Below, in pieces: positions 17,103-25,661 of a stretch of 64,000 nt of DNA (position 1 is its first letter; each line of letters starts with the position of its first letter). A program made the translations under genes and the position numbers. The notes under the pieces are model-generated. The model had not been told where the DNA came from. It saw only the letters and a list, made by a program, of their open reading frames with translations, and searched no databases. Source of the stretch: Viridibacillus arenosi (GTDB taxonomy: Bacteria > Bacillota > Bacilli > Bacillales_A > Planococcaceae); the NCBI RefSeq assembly GCF_001955655.1, contig NZ_MSPW01000005.1, positions 202,294 to 266,293 on the forward strand, read 5' to 3'.

Positions 17103-18191
17103 TTATTTAGTTAAATATCTCATTAACCACTCTGCTGGTCCCCTTGAGTATTTTCGTTTCCAAAGTCCGCTAAATAAAATACATAAAAAATAAAATACAA
17201 TACAAAAGCTGTAAATAAAGAATAGTGATTGATGCTCAGCTCGACCAATCCATTCTAAAAAACTTACACCAATCAGAATATGTGCGATGTAGTGTGTTAA
17301 CGTCATTTGCCCAGAAGCAATGATTGATGTAACAAGTTTACTTTTTGAAAATCGCTCAGTGATATATAAGGAGATGATCAAAATGATAAAGGCTGAGCCA
17401 CTTGTAGAGATAATATAAAGAATACTTGGCAATATAGGACCTGTATTAAATAAAAACTCCGCTACTTCGGTTTTTAAAATGGAGGCAGTTTGTGAAATCA
17501 ATATCTTCGACAGAGCTTCTGAGAACACAAGAATTATCACGCCTACGATTAATACTTTGCGACGTATACGATTACTTTGCAGATCAAAACTGCCAATGAC
17601 AAATCCAACTAATATAAAGGCAAACCATGGGAAGATTGGATGATAACCATTAAAGAATAGATTACGCAAAAATCCATTAATCGTCCAAAAATCCATATAA
17701 TCCATGTACAATGCATAAGGATTCCACCCTACAAACACATCAAATGTTAACTGTAAAATTTGTGCAATCGTAACAACTGCGAGCACAATGTATAAGAGTA
17801 TTTTTTGTTGGAAACTAATTAAGAATGCGATGAAAAATAAATAGACACCGTAATAATGGAGAATATCACCTGTCCACCCTACTAAATACAATCCCAAACC
17901 TACTATAAATAAAAATAATGCTCGTTTCCAAATGACGATTCGCATGTCCCCAATCAATTGATCATTGTTTCCTTCTCTTGCCTTACGAGTCATTAGCGCG
18001 ATACCGATACCCGCCAGCAATACAAAAAGTGCCGACGCTCGCCCTTCAAAAAGTGCAGTCAAATGAACTAACCAATCAGGTCCATTCGTCCCTGCTCCAG
18101 TAATAACAGTAAAATTCACAATGAACATACCGAACATTGCTAAAGAACGAGCGAAATCGAGGCCTGTAATACGCCTTATAGTTTTACTCAC
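17103..18191 (-). CDS. DUF418-type multi-pass membrane protein
   Basis: This polytopic protein of about 362 residues has eight to ten helices and begins with ITGLDFARSLAMFGMFIVNF, the Asp/Arg-containing first helix of the DUF418/DUF1624 acyltransferase-like group. It ends with LWKRKYSRGPAEWLMRYLT, the DUF418 C-terminal signature. Family members are thought to act at the membrane, possibly as acyl or acetyl transferases; no reaction is proven. The frame opens at an ATG at 18200 that abuts GGAG with no spacing, so the GTG at 18191, 9 nt from GGAG, is chosen. A strong promoter with an 8-4-8 palindrome lies upstream. Confidence 0.82.
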   Translation of the reverse strand: MSKTIRRITGLDFARSLAMFGMFIVNFTVITGAGTNGPDWLVHLTALFEGRASALFVLLAGIGIALMTRKAREGNNDQLIGDMRIVIWKRALFLFIVGLGLYLVGWTGDILHYYGVYLFFIAFLISFQQKILLYIVLAVVTIAQILQLTFDVFVGWNPYALYMDYMDFWTINGFLRNLFFNGYHPIFPWFAFILVGFVIGSFDLQSNRIRRKVLIVGVIILVFSEALSKILISQTASILKTEVAEFLFNTGPILPSILYIISTSGSAFIILIISLYITERFSKSKLVTSIIASGQMTLTHYIAHILIGVSFLEWIGRAEHQSLFFIYSFCIVFYFLCILFSGLWKRKYSRGPAEWLMRYLTK

Positions 18192-18262
18192 ATAACCCAT
18201 CTCCTAAATGGTGATATCAACATCTTTCTCATAACTATTAAGAAACTAAAATATTTTCATTT

Positions 18263-18310
18263 TTTACCTATCGTTAGGTAAATTATAATTGAACGATGTC
18301 CATTTTTCAA
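18263..18310 (-). promoter_or_regulatory. SigA promoter with overlapping palindromic operator (DUF418 gene)
   Basis: On the minus strand TTGAAA (18305-18310) and TATAAT (18282-18287) are 17 nt apart. Directly downstream, over the expected start site, lies tttaccta-tcgt-taggtaaa (18263-18282), a perfect 8-bp inverted repeat with a 4-nt spacer of the kind bound by TetR-family repressors. Confidence 0.75.
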
Positions 18311-18322
18311 CATAAAGTCTTA

Positions 18323-18370
18323 AGAAAAAAAAATTCTAAATGCTATCAACTTCTGACAGCATTTAGGATT
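18323..18370 (-). terminator. Intrinsic terminator of O-methyltransferase gene
   Basis: The stem ctaaatgct (18336-18344) with agcatttag (18358-18366) is extended by flanking pairs. A long T-run on the minus strand follows (complement of 18324-18333). Confidence 0.8.
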
Positions 18371-18490
18371 CTTACGGATATATAGATTGTTACGATTTTG
18401 AATTTAAATATTTAAAAATGAATTTCGTATATGTTAACACTTCCAATACGTACAAGCGTTCCCTTTCTTAATCATACTAAAAATTAACAC

Positions 18491-19159
18491 TCATTTTACA
18501 ACACTAATCACAAAACCATCATATCCTTTAGATCCTACTGTTTGAAGGGCAGTAGACTCGATTCTAGGTTCGCTTTCTAGTAAGCTTATAAATTTGCGTA
18601 TACCTTGTACTCGTTCATCTTTACTTGTCTCGTTTATTACCTCTCCATCGCGTACTACATTATCTGCAATAATAATCGCCCCTGGCATAGCCAATTCTAA
18701 TGCCCATTTTAAGTAATGAGGATTATTGGGTTTATCTGCATCTATGAAGATTAAGTCAAATGGGGCTATTACTCTTTCTTTTATGTTTGGCAATGTTTCA
18801 AGTGCTTTGCCCACAATTACTTCTACTTTATCCTGACACCCTGCTTGTCTGATATTCCGTTCCGCTATTTTTGCATGTTCTTCCTCTGCCTCTAGTGTGT
18901 ATACTTTTCCTTTTTCAGGTAGAGCACGTGCCAGCCATATAGTGCTGTATCCACCGAGTGTACCAATTTCTAATACGTTCTTTGCCCCTTTAATCTTAGC
19001 TAATAGATACAATAACTTTCCTTGAGTTGGAGCGACATCAATTTCAGGTAAGCCCGCTTCTTTATTTACATGTAAAACGCGTTCCAGAGTTGAATCAAAT
19101 GGTATTAGTTTATCAATAAAATACTCATCTACTTCATTCCAAATTAAATCATTTCCCAT
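18491..19159 (-). CDS. SAM-dependent O-methyltransferase (CCoAOMT-like)
   Basis: The class I methyltransferase of about 222 residues has the SAM-binding motif VLEIGTLGGYSTIWLA, the acidic strand VYTLEAEEEHAKIAERN, and the metal-site region DLIFIDADKPNNPHYLKWAL followed by IIADNVVRDGEV. These mark the divalent-cation-dependent caffeoyl-CoA/catechol O-methyltransferase family. The frame opens at 19192 without an RBS; a GGGG 8 nt before the ATG at 19159 decides the start. It is transcribed divergently from a LysR gene, which is the usual sign of LysR control. The acceptor is unknown, possibly a catechol. Confidence 0.85.
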   Translation of the reverse strand: MGNDLIWNEVDEYFIDKLIPFDSTLERVLHVNKEAGLPEIDVAPTQGKLLYLLAKIKGAKNVLEIGTLGGYSTIWLARALPEKGKVYTLEAEEEHAKIAERNIRQAGCQDKVEVIVGKALETLPNIKERVIAPFDLIFIDADKPNNPHYLKWALELAMPGAIIIADNVVRDGEVINETSKDERVQGIRKFISLLESEPRIESTALQTVGSKGYDGFVISVVK

Positions 19160-19284
19160 AATTTTTACCCCATTTCCTTCCCATATTTTCATGCTTATAG
19201 GTTTAGTGTATGTTAAAATAAACCATAAAAAAAATATATTATTTTTACTAATCTATAAATTTTATTTATGAGTTGGAGGAGAAT

Positions 19285-20172
19285 ATGAATATACACGGAC
19301 TAAGGTTGTTTCACCAAGTTGCCCAGACTGGCAGTTTCACTAAAGCAGCGGAATTATTGCGAATCAGTCAACCAGCCGTTTCTAGCCAGATCAAAAAATT
19401 CGAACATGAAATAGGCGCTCCTTTATTGAAGCAACAAGGGAGAGGTGTAATTTTAACGGAATTTGGAGAGGAGTTAGCTGAAAAAGCTAAGAATTTTTTT
19501 GCGTTTGAAGGACATATCGAATCGTTTATTGAAGACCACCTTCTCGCCAAAACGGGGACAATTCATATTGCGGCTACCTATCTACCCGCTAATTTCTTAA
19601 TTCCTAAATGGGCAGCTACTTTTAAATCTGCAAATGAAGATATCAATTTAGTCATTACCACAACAAATACGAAAGAAGCCTTTGAGCAATTAAAACAATA
19701 TAAAGCTGATGTTGCTATTTATGGTGGTAGAATTTCAGAAAGGCCAGAGGAAGTTGAATGGGAAGAATTATTTGAAGATGAGCTTTGGTTTGTTGTTTCA
19801 CCTCAACATCCATATGCAAATCAGAGCATTTCTTTAGCTGAAATGGTTAAGGAACCCTTTATTATGCGTGAAGAAGGTAGCTCAATGAGAGACCACCTTT
19901 TTGCGTTATGTCATACCTACCAAGTGAAGCCACCAAAAGTTGCTTTGCAATTTAACGGATTAAATGAAACTATTCGTTCAGTAATGGCTGGTTACGGTGC
20001 AAATTTTATTTCATCTCTTGTTGTACGTGATTATGTAGAAAATAATCAATTAGCTAGGGTGTACGTCCAAGGTATCCATGTGACACATAAAATTGCTATA
20101 TGTACGAGAAAAAGTGAGAAACAAAGCGCACTCGTAACAAAATTTATAGAGACATGTAAAAAAATGCTTTAA
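19285..20172 (+). CDS. LysR family transcriptional regulator
   Basis: The 295-residue LysR regulator has an N-terminal winged HTH (MNIHGLRLFHQVAQTGSFTKAAELLRISQPAVSSQIKKFE) and a two-lobed effector domain (about 90-290). Start: the frame opens at a TTG within the ribosome-binding sequence GGAGGAG, and the ATG at 19285 fits the family N-terminus. It is divergent from the O-methyltransferase gene, with 125 nt between. That gap contains an AT-rich dyad (taaattttattta at about 19252) of the T-N11-A type, a plausible operator. The likely target is the methyltransferase. Confidence 0.87.
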   Translation: MNIHGLRLFHQVAQTGSFTKAAELLRISQPAVSSQIKKFEHEIGAPLLKQQGRGVILTEFGEELAEKAKNFFAFEGHIESFIEDHLLAKTGTIHIAATYLPANFLIPKWAATFKSANEDINLVITTTNTKEAFEQLKQYKADVAIYGGRISERPEEVEWEELFEDELWFVVSPQHPYANQSISLAEMVKEPFIMREEGSSMRDHLFALCHTYQVKPPKVALQFNGLNETIRSVMAGYGANFISSLVVRDYVENNQLARVYVQGIHVTHKIAICTRKSEKQSALVTKFIETCKKML

Positions 20173-20194
20173 TAATATTTCAGATAGAACACTT

Positions 20195-20520
20195 TCACTC
20201 AAAGCGGTACTCTAATATGATTGCGAATTGTTCAGCACTACCAGTTTGGAAATTCACTTCACCTTTGAAACCATTTAAATCTCCAGTACCTGAACCTATC
20301 ACAACATTGCGTTTTGATGTAAGTACACCATTTTCAAATTTACCGACATGTTCTAATACAAAAGTTCCTGAGCGATCACCTAAACTTCCTGTGAACTGTT
20401 CATAACCATAAACGGTAGCAGAACCATCAGCTTTTCAAATGTAGAAATACATAGATCCACCTCATCAAGAGAAGTTTGAGCAAAGCTTACTTCAATTTGG
20501 AAATAATAACGCCTGTTTAG
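20195..20520 (-). pseudogene. Decayed DUF3224 domain protein
   Basis: On the minus strand a clear DUF3224 C-terminus is readable: ADGSATVYGYEQFTGSLGDR, then GTFVLEHVGKFENGVL, SKRNVVIGSGTGDL, NGFKGEVNFQ and AIILEYRFE ending at TGA (20195-20197). Just upstream in the same frame there is a TGA where the family has an ordinary residue (MYFYI*KADGS), and before that the frame shifts (EVSFAQTSLDEV in another frame). The N-terminus is missing. It therefore looks like a relic rather than a gene. Confidence 0.75.
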
Positions 20521-20523
20521 ATG

Positions 20524-21117
20524 TCATTTTTGAAAATCTTTATCCCCGTTACTTATAACGGAATGAATTCCTTCTATAAAAGTATTAATGAGAACTAAAA
20601 AGCTTTTATCAATATCAAGTGGCATTCCGAAGCCACCCATTTGTTCAATTGATGTAAATCCATGTAAAATACTTCGCAACCCTCTAACCATATGAATCGC
20701 CGTTTCATCGTTCAAGTTGTAGGCTTGTAACACTTGAACAACTAGCTGTACTACTGACTCCTGGACACGCTGTAATTCTTTATCGTTAGCATCCACGAAA
20801 CGATTGCTAGCTTCATACAGCCCAGGGTGAGTTCTGACAAATTGAATATATGACTCACTTACTGCACGTACTGCATCATCACCTGCTTTTCCGACTGCTG
20901 CTTGCAGCATATATTCATGTAGTTTTTCAACTCCATGAATGGCTAACTTCTGCTTCAATCCATTTAATCCTTCAAAATGATTATACAAAGAAGGTGGTCG
21001 TACCCCCAATTTCTCTGCTAACGAGCCTAGTGAAAGTTGGTCTACCCCATTCTCGTCAACTAGTTCTGTTGTTTTCTCTAAAATAATTGATAAATCTAAT
21101 TTCATACGTCGAGTCAT
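20524..21117 (-). CDS. TetR family regulator with WHG-type C-terminal domain
   Basis: The 197-residue protein has an N-terminal TetR HTH (ILEKTTELVDENGVDQLSLGSLAEKLGVRPPSLYNHFEGLNGLKQKL) and a C-terminal ligand/dimer domain of the TetR_C_33 (WHG) type (HPGLYEASNRF, MVRGLRSILHGFTSIEQMGGFGMPLDIDKSF). It lies 26 nt after the MBL hydrolase gene and is probably co-transcribed. A promoter upstream of that gene carries a palindrome and is the likely site of its action. The inducer is unknown. Confidence 0.87.
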   Translation of the reverse strand: MTRRMKLDLSIILEKTTELVDENGVDQLSLGSLAEKLGVRPPSLYNHFEGLNGLKQKLAIHGVEKLHEYMLQAAVGKAGDDAVRAVSESYIQFVRTHPGLYEASNRFVDANDKELQRVQESVVQLVVQVLQAYNLNDETAIHMVRGLRSILHGFTSIEQMGGFGMPLDIDKSFLVLINTFIEGIHSVISNGDKDFQK

Positions 21118-21143
21118 TTCAATATCACTTCCTATTTGGTTTA

Positions 21144-21851
21144 TTAAAATTTCATTTCTGCTTCAGCTATTGCTTGCTCCATTTTAGTTCTTGGTTGCTC
21201 CAGCATATTACCATGCCCAACAGCAAGTAGACTAGGTTTATAACCAATTAATTTCTTTGCACTTTCAAGAGCTATATGTTTATCCCATGTAGCTAAAGCT
21301 GGGAAAGGAAATAAAGGATTCATTAAACCTGACACTACTACTTTGCCTCTAGTAATGAGGGCATCACCTGCAATTAGACTACGATTACGTGTATCAAAAA
21401 GAGTTATGGAACCTGGTGTATGTCCTGGAGTGGCGATCACTTCTAATGAACCTATACGATCTCCATTCTCTAATAATAAATCCGGTTTGGTTTTAATGTT
21501 CTTTGGAACCCCACCACGAATTGGTGTGTTTTTTTCATTGGGTAACAAGGTGGAGTTTCCATCCAATAATAGGGCATCCCTAGAAGAAATGCTTACTTGA
21601 GCATTAGGCAACAATTCTTTTAGCGCATCTAGTGCACCTATATGATCATTATGTGCATGGGTAAGTACAATTCTTGTAATCGGTTTTCCTATACTCTTGG
21701 CAGCATCTATTATTCCCTTTGTGCTGAAAGGTAGTGCAGCATCAATCAATGTAAGCTCATTTTCCTCCTCCACTAAATAGCAATTAACCGGAAAAATCCT
21801 TGGCATAAAAGACAACTGAAATACCGTACCAATTTTCGTAATTCTCATCAT
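21144..21851 (-). CDS. MBL-fold metallohydrolase
   Basis: The 235-residue metallo-beta-lactamase-fold protein has the metal motif THAHNDHIG (HxHxDH), further ligands in TPGHTPGS and GDALITRG, and the C-terminal GHG. This is a complete generic hydrolase similar to the YqjP/YflN-like group; the substrate is not evident. GGAG sits 8 nt before the first of two ATGs. It is the first gene of an operon with a TetR regulator. The promoter overlaps a palindrome, so repression by that TetR is likely. Confidence 0.85.
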   Translation of the reverse strand: MMRITKIGTVFQLSFMPRIFPVNCYLVEEENELTLIDAALPFSTKGIIDAAKSIGKPITRIVLTHAHNDHIGALDALKELLPNAQVSISSRDALLLDGNSTLLPNEKNTPIRGGVPKNIKTKPDLLLENGDRIGSLEVIATPGHTPGSITLFDTRNRSLIAGDALITRGKVVVSGLMNPLFPFPALATWDKHIALESAKKLIGYKPSLLAVGHGNMLEQPRTKMEQAIAEAEMKF

Positions 21852-21888
21852 TTATCAAACTCCTTCTTCAAAAACTAACTTTATTATC

Positions 21889-21917
21889 ATAATAACTAAT
21901 GTGATTAGTTTTTGCAA
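21889..21917 (-). promoter_or_regulatory. SigA promoter with operator for the MBL-tetR operon
   Basis: On the minus strand TTGCAA (21912-21917), a 17-nt spacer and TATTAT (21889-21894). The spacer is filled by the palindrome aactaat-gtg-attagtt (21894-21910), a good candidate site for the operon's own TetR repressor. Confidence 0.75.
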
Positions 21918-22025
21918 TATTATAATTTATGTTTTGAATATAAAAATTGTTAGGCATAAATAAAAATAAATCCACTTCAAAATTAATCGAAATGGATTCT
22001 TACTTTTGTACAATTATCAAGTTAT

Positions 22026-23057
22026 TTAATCAATGGAAACCTCAATTGTTTTCATTTTATATTTCTCGCTACCTTTTGCTTCCCCTAAACTCAAAATCAT
22101 GGTCGGTTCAATGTAAAGTTTTGTAGCCCTTTTATCAATGACTCCTATTGATTGACTCCATTCAGTAGTTACACCATTATCCATACTTGAACCTCCATTA
22201 TCTACAACGTGATATACATTGCCGACATCATCACGAATAGCAAGAGCAGGACTTGCCAAATGCCATTTTTTTAATAATCTCGATTCAGTGATTTGTTTCA
22301 TCTTAATAATCGTTGAAACATCTGTTTTGCGAATCTCATTTATAATTAATGTCATGCCTGCATCTGTTATAGATTGATTTACTAACTGAATTTCATCTTG
22401 GACTTTCTCTAGTTCAAAATTAAACTTCCAATCTCCATTAACCGTTTCATCCGTTGTATCATTTGTAAAACTTTTAGGAGACCACTGCACTTGAACTTTT
22501 TCTAGGTCTTTTTTGAATGTTGGCGTTACACGTGCTAAACCTACATATTTCGTTGGACTAATTTGTTGAAGCGAATCTCCTCCACCAATTGCAACACTAC
22601 CTTCAACGTCTATGAACTGTCCAACTCTTGGATTTACTCCTAAATCATGTTCTGTTTCTAATGCGTAAGTAATTGTAATTGTATTACCGTCATATACAGC
22701 GTTTTCAATCATCATTGTAATGCCATTACTTATTTCTAATTGCTCAATATCCGTTGCGTAGTCTGAATATTGTTCATAAAACTTATCATTGTCAGAAGTA
22801 AAATAATTGACGATACCTTTTATAAATGGGAATTGTGATGCTACACTCGGTATCGCAAAACTAACTGTAGTTGCACTTCCAACTAATATCATTAACGCTA
22901 CCGCTGCAATACCCCAAACTGGACGTTTAATTTTAGGTATTTTTTTATTAATAATACGCTGCTTCATACGAGCCTTTTCAATATCCGTTACATCCATTGG
23001 TTCAATATCTTCCACATTTAAATTTGCCCACTTTTTATATTGATCTGTCATGTCCAT
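22026..23057 (-). CDS. DUF4179 membrane-anchored anti-sigma-like protein
   Basis: The protein of up to 343 residues has a short cytoplasmic N-terminal segment (1-45) with a DIEPMDVTDIEKARMKQRI helix, one membrane helix (VWGIAAVALMILVGSATTVSF, about 47-68) and a large extracellular domain of the DUF4179 plus DUF5643 type. It overlaps the ECF sigma gene by 10 nt, the standard arrangement for a sigma/anti-sigma pair. The N-terminal segment would hold the sigma factor. ATGGACATG gives two possible starts (23057 or 23051); GGAGG is closer to the first. Confidence 0.82.
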   Translation of the reverse strand: MDMTDQYKKWANLNVEDIEPMDVTDIEKARMKQRIINKKIPKIKRPVWGIAAVALMILVGSATTVSFAIPSVASQFPFIKGIVNYFTSDNDKFYEQYSDYATDIEQLEISNGITMMIENAVYDGNTITITYALETEHDLGVNPRVGQFIDVEGSVAIGGGDSLQQISPTKYVGLARVTPTFKKDLEKVQVQWSPKSFTNDTTDETVNGDWKFNFELEKVQDEIQLVNQSITDAGMTLIINEIRKTDVSTIIKMKQITESRLLKKWHLASPALAIRDDVGNVYHVVDNGGSSMDNGVTTEWSQSIGVIDKRATKLYIEPTMILSLGEAKGSEKYKMKTIEVSID

Positions 23058-23620
23058 CGCTCCTCCAAACTCTTTGTTAAGGAATACGCTAGCTTTCTCT
23101 TCCCACGGTATAAGCGGTTATCTACTGCTGCTTTTGATATAAAAAGAGCGTCTGCAATTTCGCCGTTCGCCATCTCTAGGAAATACTTCATTGTGAATAT
23201 ATCTCTGTCTACTGGTTCCAATTTACTTAGCTCAAACAGCAATTCATTTCTCTCTTCACGCTGCAAAACCTGATCTTGGATTAAATTTCCTGAAGTAAGA
23301 TTAGCTGTCCCATCAAGCACCTGCTCTCTCGCTTGTCGCCTCTCTAATACTCGGTATTGGTCAATGGCTTTATACTTTGCAATCATGCCAATCCATTTTT
23401 TGAATTCGATTGCATCACCCTTAAATTGCATCGTATTTTGCCATACTGATAAAAAAACATCGCTCACACACTCTTCGACTAAATCCACTTTTCCAAGGGG
23501 GTGTAAAATTTTATAAACAATTGTTTTTATAAGAGGCATATAAGTATCGATAACATATTCAAGTGCAGCTTCATCTTGCCTCTTTAATCGTTTAACGAAA
23601 TTTTTCTCTGAAACTCTCAT
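23048..23620 (-). CDS. ECF-type RNA polymerase sigma factor
   Basis: The 190-residue sigma factor has region 2 (about 15-85: VIDTYMPLIKTIVYKILHP, DVFLSVWQNTMQF, EFKKWIGMIAKYKAIDQYR) and region 4 (about 130-185: LEPVDRDIFTMKYFLEMANGEIADALFISKAAVDNRLYRGKRKL). It is cotranscribed with, and overlaps, the DUF4179 anti-sigma-like gene. GGAG is 8 nt from the ATG. A 20-bp perfect palindrome (23639-23658) lies just before the RBS. I could not see a matching autoregulatory -35/-10 pair with confidence. The target genes are unknown. Confidence 0.87.
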   Translation of the reverse strand: MRVSEKNFVKRLKRQDEAALEYVIDTYMPLIKTIVYKILHPLGKVDLVEECVSDVFLSVWQNTMQFKGDAIEFKKWIGMIAKYKAIDQYRVLERRQAREQVLDGTANLTSGNLIQDQVLQREERNELLFELSKLEPVDRDIFTMKYFLEMANGEIADALFISKAAVDNRLYRGKRKLAYSLTKSLEERWT

Positions 23621-23638
23621 GGCATGATCTCCTTTTGA

Positions 23639-23658
23639 ATTGAAAAAGCTTTTTCAAT
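23639..23658. promoter_or_regulatory. 20-bp perfect palindrome in leader of ECF sigma gene
   Basis: attgaaaaagctttttcaat is fully self-complementary and ends 19 nt before the sigma start codon. It could be an operator, or a leader hairpin since it would be transcribed if the promoter lies upstream. Confidence 0.6.
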
Positions 23659-23779
23659 ATATACAACGAACTCCACTTATCGATATTCTCATATTTTTTT
23701 AAAAAAATTAAGAAATCATTTATTACAATCACGAAAACATACAAATTACCCCATCTTAAACCCACTTTACTCTAAACAC

Positions 23780-23812
23780 TAAAAAAGCATCCATTTCGAA
23801 ATGGATGCTTGA
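23780..23812 (-). terminator. Intrinsic terminator on minus strand
   Basis: aagcatccatttc/gaaatggatgctt forms a perfect hairpin followed on the minus strand by TTTTTTAG. It lies 35 nt after the stop of the LysE fragment and probably once served that gene. Confidence 0.85.
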
Positions 23813-23845
23813 TTTATAAAACATTAACTATAATCTACAATATAT

Positions 23846-24056
23846 TTATTGAGGGGCCTTTGTCTGAAGCAATTTCAAACCCATCCCGATAAATATTATG
23901 CCTGTAATCTTGTTCAAATATATTCCCATTCTTTCGCCATCTCTAATTTTCCGGGAAATAAATGCGGAAAAATAAGTAATAAATATACACCATACAAAAC
24001 TAGTGATTGTAAATGTGAGTCCTAAAATGATAAATGGTATAGGACCAGCTGGCTAA
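23846..24056 (-). pseudogene. C-terminal fragment of a LysE/RhtB-type exporter
   Basis: The minus strand reads AGPIPFIILGLTFTITSFVW, then CIFITYFSAFISRKIRDG, NKITGIIFIGMGLKLLQTKA and a TAA stop. This matches the last two helices of LysE-family amino-acid exporters. A TAG precedes the fragment in frame and no start or N-terminal two-thirds is present. It still ends with an intact terminator. It is a truncated remnant. Confidence 0.72.
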
Positions 24057-24151
24057 TACTTCTCCCTACTAAAAATTAATTACTCCATACATTACGATAG
24101 CTCCACCATTCCCTCATTATTCCATATGAAGAGACATCGAACTTAAGTTTT

Positions 24152-24709
24152 TTATCTATAATTGTTATGTGTTGGTTGAAACAGATCCTCATTACTATTT
24201 CTAACAACAGAAAAATTGTCTACATTATAATGACCATGAAGTATTTCATTATGGTGGTTTATTATCTTTTCAGCAGATAAGGTTGAAGAATCTGTTGTTG
24301 AATGACCATCTTCTACTAAAGTAACATCGAAATGATTTATTGTTGCAGTTCTAACAGCAGTATCAATGCAATGTTCTGTTTTACATCCCATAATTACAAT
24401 ATGCTCTATTTCATAATCTTTTAAAAATGCCAGTAATGGCGTACCATAAAACGAGTTTGTAGCCTTCTTATCAAATACCTTTGAATTGGAGGGGACTTTA
24501 ATTTCCTTATGGATTTGAAATCCTTTACCTTCACCTTGAGCCACATCTTTATCTCTTATAAAGACAACCAATGCATTCGAATCTATCGCCTTATCTATAA
24601 CTGAATTAATACTATCCAATAGGTTTACTTTATTCAAAACACATTGCTCTTTTTCGTTACCATCAATTAATTCTTGTTGAGCATCAATTACTAATAATGC
24701 TTGTTTCAA
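24152..24709 (-). CDS. Isochorismatase-family cysteine hydrolase
   Basis: The protein of about 185 residues has an alpha/beta fold with the catalytic triad visible: Asp in ALLVIDAQQEL (about residue 9), Lys in the NSKVFDKKATNSF segment, and Cys in IMGCKTEHCIDTAVRTA. The cis-peptide region before the Cys (HIVIMG) is conserved. The family covers nicotinamidase-like amidohydrolases and YcaC-like enzymes; the substrate cannot be told. There is no ATG near the start. Two in-frame TTG codons occur, and the one at 24709, 8 nt after AGAAGAGG, is preferred over 24715. Confidence 0.82.
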   Translation of the reverse strand: MKQALLVIDAQQELIDGNEKEQCVLNKVNLLDSINSVIDKAIDSNALVVFIRDKDVAQGEGKGFQIHKEIKVPSNSKVFDKKATNSFYGTPLLAFLKDYEIEHIVIMGCKTEHCIDTAVRTATINHFDVTLVEDGHSTTDSSTLSAEKIINHHNEILHGHYNVDNFSVVRNSNEDLFQPTHNNYR

Positions 24710-25343
24710 TAGCAAAACCTCTTCTCATTCTAATTTAAATATCTTCTTCATCAAACAATTTTCCCACTGTTATGATTCATAATTACCTCTTCTCTTTTGT
24801 AAGGTTAGAAGCACTATGAATTAAATTATGTTTCATTTTCTATTTCGGTATCGTATCAACATAATCCTCTTTTACATTACTATTGACCTTCACTTAGTGC
24901 TTATGTTAAATGCGTTTTTATACTAACAGCACACACAAAAACTGTGAGAAATCCGCATTATTATCTTAATCCGGGATAAGCGTTGCTGTATGTTGCCCCG
25001 CATTAAATTTCACAAGCCTCAAATAGAGTCATTTAAACGAGGCTAATACCTCTTAAAATATATATATTTCCTTATATCTATATAGGTATGAACTCATACT
25101 TCTAACTTGATATCATTTTAAATTGACGCTTAACTCGGTCAACTTGATTTTTAGTTCCAGCATCATTGCGTTAAACTTCATCTTAAATTATTTGTATGTT
25201 AAAATTCTTTAGAAAGGTTTAACTACTGGGCTCTTTGAGAAAATAAACATATAAATATTTATTTTATTTTTTAGTTAATCTTCACCTTTCTTTCAAATAA
25301 AAACAGTTTTATTATTTGAATTTTATAATAGGAGGTTTGAACT
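24710..25343. other. Long leader/intergenic region before the urease operon
   Basis: No ORF is recognised in these 634 nt. At 24950-25060 there is a patch that is less AT-rich than its surroundings, with the direct repeat ccgcatt (about 24953 and 25001), possibly a relic. The last 60 nt hold a leader hairpin (25292-25320) and a strong RBS. The urease promoter was not identified. Confidence 0.5.
25292..25320 (+). promoter_or_regulatory. Near-perfect hairpin just before ureA RBS
   Basis: ttcaaataaaaac (25292-25304) pairs with gttttattatttgaa (25306-25320), with two extra bases on one side and almost no loop. It is followed by ttttataataGGAGG. It may be a leader hairpin or operator controlling the operon. 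Confidence 0.5.
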
Positions 25344-25646
25344 ATGCATTTATTGCCGCGTGAAATTGATAAACTTATGATTGTAGTGGCAGCTGACCTT
25401 GCAAGGCGCCGAAAGGATAGAGGTCTAAAATTGAATCATCCTGAATCTGTTGCCCTTATTACGTATGAAGTACTGGAAGGCGCAAGGGATGGAAAGACTG
25501 TTGCAGAACTAATGGAATACGGTGCTACCATTTTAACTCAAGATGATGTTATGGATGGAATTCCTGAATTGATCGAAGATATTCAGGTTGAAGCAACTTT
25601 CCCAGACGGTACGAAATTGGTAACTGTCCACAGTCCAATAAGATAA
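25344..25646 (+). CDS. ureA: Urease gamma subunit
   Basis: The 100-residue gamma subunit is full length and begins [23 protein letters not shown], with the conserved [24 protein letters not shown] segment and the [18 protein letters not shown] end. It packs against the alpha and beta subunits in the (alpha-beta-gamma)3 urease that hydrolyses urea to ammonia and carbamate. AGGAGG lies 9 nt before the ATG. It is the first gene of ureABCEFGD, with ureB 15 nt downstream. Confidence 0.96.
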   Translation: MHLLPREIDKLMIVVAADLARRRKDRGLKLNHPESVALITYEVLEGARDGKTVAELMEYGATILTQDDVMDGIPELIEDIQVEATFPDGTKLVTVHSPIR

Positions 25647-25661
25647 AAGGAGGGTTGCTAT

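Noticed and set aside
24950..25060. Possible transposon end or IS relic before ureA
   Set aside because: The patch has different composition and a short direct repeat, but no transposase sequence or clear terminal inverted repeats.
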